A stretch of DNA of 64,000 bases from Anoplolepis gracilipes (taxonomy: Eukaryota; Arthropoda; Insecta; Hymenoptera; Formicidae), in the NCBI RefSeq assembly GCF_047496725.1, contig NC_132976.1:3580001-3644000 (forward strand). Reading direction: 5' to 3'. A program made the position numbers and the translations under genes. Below the pieces are notes generated by a model, which did not search any database, was not told where the DNA came from, and saw nothing but the letters and a program-made list of their open reading frames with translations. This document shows, piece by piece, positions 61,809 through 64,000 of this stretch (positions within the stretch are counted from its first letter, which is position 1; each line of letters begins with the position of its first letter).

Positions 61809-64000
61809 CGCTGCCGCAACTGCAATCGCGAGATTGAATCTTTGAAACGGTAAAGCATAAACGATACACTTGCCTCTTATCTCTTTCATTTTATTTTCGC
61901 AATCCGATATTGTTAATTCGTTTTCTGTGTATCTACGTTAGTCGAAATCTCTCGTGTTTTTTAGAGTAAATTAAAAATAGCGAATTTTCCAAGTTTATGT
62001 TTTTGGGGATTACTATATTAATATTATGATATTAAAACGTCACAAATCTTGCGGAAATAAATCAATTCAATTTTGATTAGACTCTGGTCATTGCGTTAAA
62101 AGAATATCGCGTGCTTGGTAAAACAGTAATATTTAACATCACACTGTGCTGTATGCATAACAATCGCTTTCGAAACATATTGCAATTATTTATAAACGAA
62201 TAAAATTACTGATATGATAAAACGATATTCAATAATTATAATGTCTTCTTAATTATATTATTAATTAGAATATTGAAAGCAATAACGATACTTCAAATTT
62301 TAGGTACTTTCGAATAATAATTTTATGATTTAATTATAAAATTATTACAAAAGATAATCAGATCAAACGAGGCTCCTAAAAAAATTGGGTCAAATCCATT
62401 CCTAAATAATTCACGGAGAATTTTTACGCTCGTTTCGCTCTTTTTATGGAAACGATTACGGATCGTTTCGACTGCGATTGGCATTATTTATAACCGGCAG
62501 ATTAATATTTATCGCTAGGTGAGAGGAAACAGACACGGGAGGGAGAAGGATTGACGGAGGGAGGGGAGACAATTATCAAATTACGTGCCTGTGAAATTTC
62601 GGACTAAGTGGGTAAGTCCGGCGGGTATGAATTTTATAATTCTCATTTCCGGTGTGTGTCCCGTTCCTGAAACTGCCGATATAACATATATAATATTGTA
62701 GAATGTGTTCGCGAACTGACTTCGAAAGTAACGTGAACTATTCAAGAGCTCTATATCTCGCGATTACACTTTTTTCTCACGATTATCGACATTCGTGGCG
62801 TTTACGAGAACATACGAACTCTAAATATCTATGTATTTATACGATCCCGACACTCGCACAGTCAGCAATAATTTATTGAAAAACGATGGTCAACGAGTTT
62901 AGTATTTAAGTAGCATAGACTAGTTTTCGAACGTGTAAAAAAAAACAGTTTTAATCGATTTGTTATGAGTCATTAATAGAAATAATCACGTAAATTTCAG
63001 ATTAATGAATCGTCATTTATCATCATTTAATTATATCACAATGAAAAATATAAGTGATGGTGCATGGTAAAAAGAAAAAATTGCGAATAATACAAGAAAT
63101 TCTAGTCTCCTTGCTTTTTAAATATATCCATAAGATTTATAAATCAGGAGAAGATATAAAAGTTTATTACTGATGTTCTTTATTTGACAATCAAGTCAAA
63201 TGACTCATAATTCAACAATGTAACAGTCCAAGACGAGAATATCTACCAATCGAGGGACGATTTGTTCAACACATAAACACGAATAATAAAACGACTCGAC
63301 AGTCGCACGAATTGTCAATGAAATACGATGACTATGCAATTTCAATGTGCAAAATAAGATACTAAAGAATAAATTGACGCGACAGAATATCGAATATCGC
63401 AGACCCTCGATTTGTCATTCAATCAATTTGCAATGGAAATATTCTGTATGTATATACTTATTATATGTTTTTAAATTTTCAATCTTTTAAAAAATATTAT
63501 TTTCTTATACATTTAATGTTTTACTATGAAATATATATATATATATATATATATAAAATAATTAAAATGTTTTCTTTTTTTCTAATATAATAAAATATAA
63601 TAAATATTTTAGAGGAAGAATGTCAACGATATATTTCTATTTTTCAATAAATAAGATGCTCTTTATCGGCGTATAAATTTGATCTCTTTTATCTAGTTTA
63701 GAAACTTTTAGAAACTTAGTTTATTCATTCATTATTCATCTATATGCTACGGTATCGAAAGTTCTTAAATTTTTTTCTTTCAAGTTTCTTTTGTAAATTA
63801 GTGCACTGTGAAATTTAAATATAATAGTGATAATGGTATTTTTTATGATATTAGAGATTATTCCCTACATATATTTATAGATTTTCTAATCTATTATATT
63901 TTTAATCTTTTTTATCATATAATTTTTATTATATTTGTATAATTCAATGTTTTCAATATTTTTAAGGACTAATTTCTCAGGTTTCAATTTTTAATTCGCC
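61809..64000. other. GPx upstream region and right end of the window
   Basis: The GPx promoter should lie just right of 61808. The rest is AT-rich, with a purine-rich, CpG-poor block near 62520-62580 and a TA microsatellite at about 63531-63554. No Cbl exon, RNA gene or further gene is recognised. Confidence 0.5.

Noticed and set aside
1..64000. tRNA genes, rRNA, CRISPR arrays or bacterial operons
   Set aside because: No tRNA B-box with matching cloverleaf, no regular spacer-repeat array and no prokaryotic gene organisation were seen.

Overview
This window is insect nuclear DNA, most likely from a hymenopteran such as an ant. The non-coding DNA is very AT-rich, while promoters and some intronic blocks are CpG-rich. 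Genes carry short GT-AG introns, and the predicted proteins resemble insect or animal families, with an insect-type troponin C the clearest case. I assigned species-level identity only by inference. All exon models below were built by eye from frame continuity, splice signals and protein family similarity. The spliced lengths of all complete multi-exon models come out as whole codons.

Layout. Positions 1-39 hold the apparent start of a leftward gene that leaves the window, head to head with TAF5 (314-3430, +, TFIID subunit 5). NCKIPSD/SPIN90 follows (4133-7028, +, an SH3 actin regulator) and converges on troponin C (8793-15143, -, six exons, the first coding only the ATG). A gene-poor AT-rich stretch (15.1-20.8 kb) holds duplicated blocks and a MITE relic. 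Next come a 78-residue protein of unknown function (20811-21047, +) and, 380 bases on, single-exon TIPIN (21429-22394, +), which may share a transcript with it. LSM6 (22640-23078, -) converges on TIPIN. ABHD12 (26206-30175, +, a membrane serine hydrolase) and a glycerol kinase-like gene (34139-42083, +) follow. The first coding exon of Cbl (44216-44766, +) then opens into an intron that is not closed before the end of the window. A glutathione peroxidase of the PHGPx/GPx4 type (60967-61808, -) lies on the opposite strand and is probably nested in that Cbl intron.

The genes are mostly housekeeping or signalling loci with no operon-like relation. The neighbourhoods of interest are the divergent start at the left edge, the small ORF beside TIPIN, and GPx inside Cbl.

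The most notable observation is the glycerol kinase-like protein. Its reading frame is intact, it keeps the family fold residues, Arg-Glu and Tyr substrate residues and a C-terminal membrane tail, but it has substitutions in four nucleotide or catalytic motifs, including Asp to Asn at the catalytic base position. It is a good candidate for a pseudoenzyme. The Cbl intron also carries a roughly 300-bp tandem array, a 345-bp MITE with long terminal inverted repeats, and several CpG-rich islands that could be regulatory.
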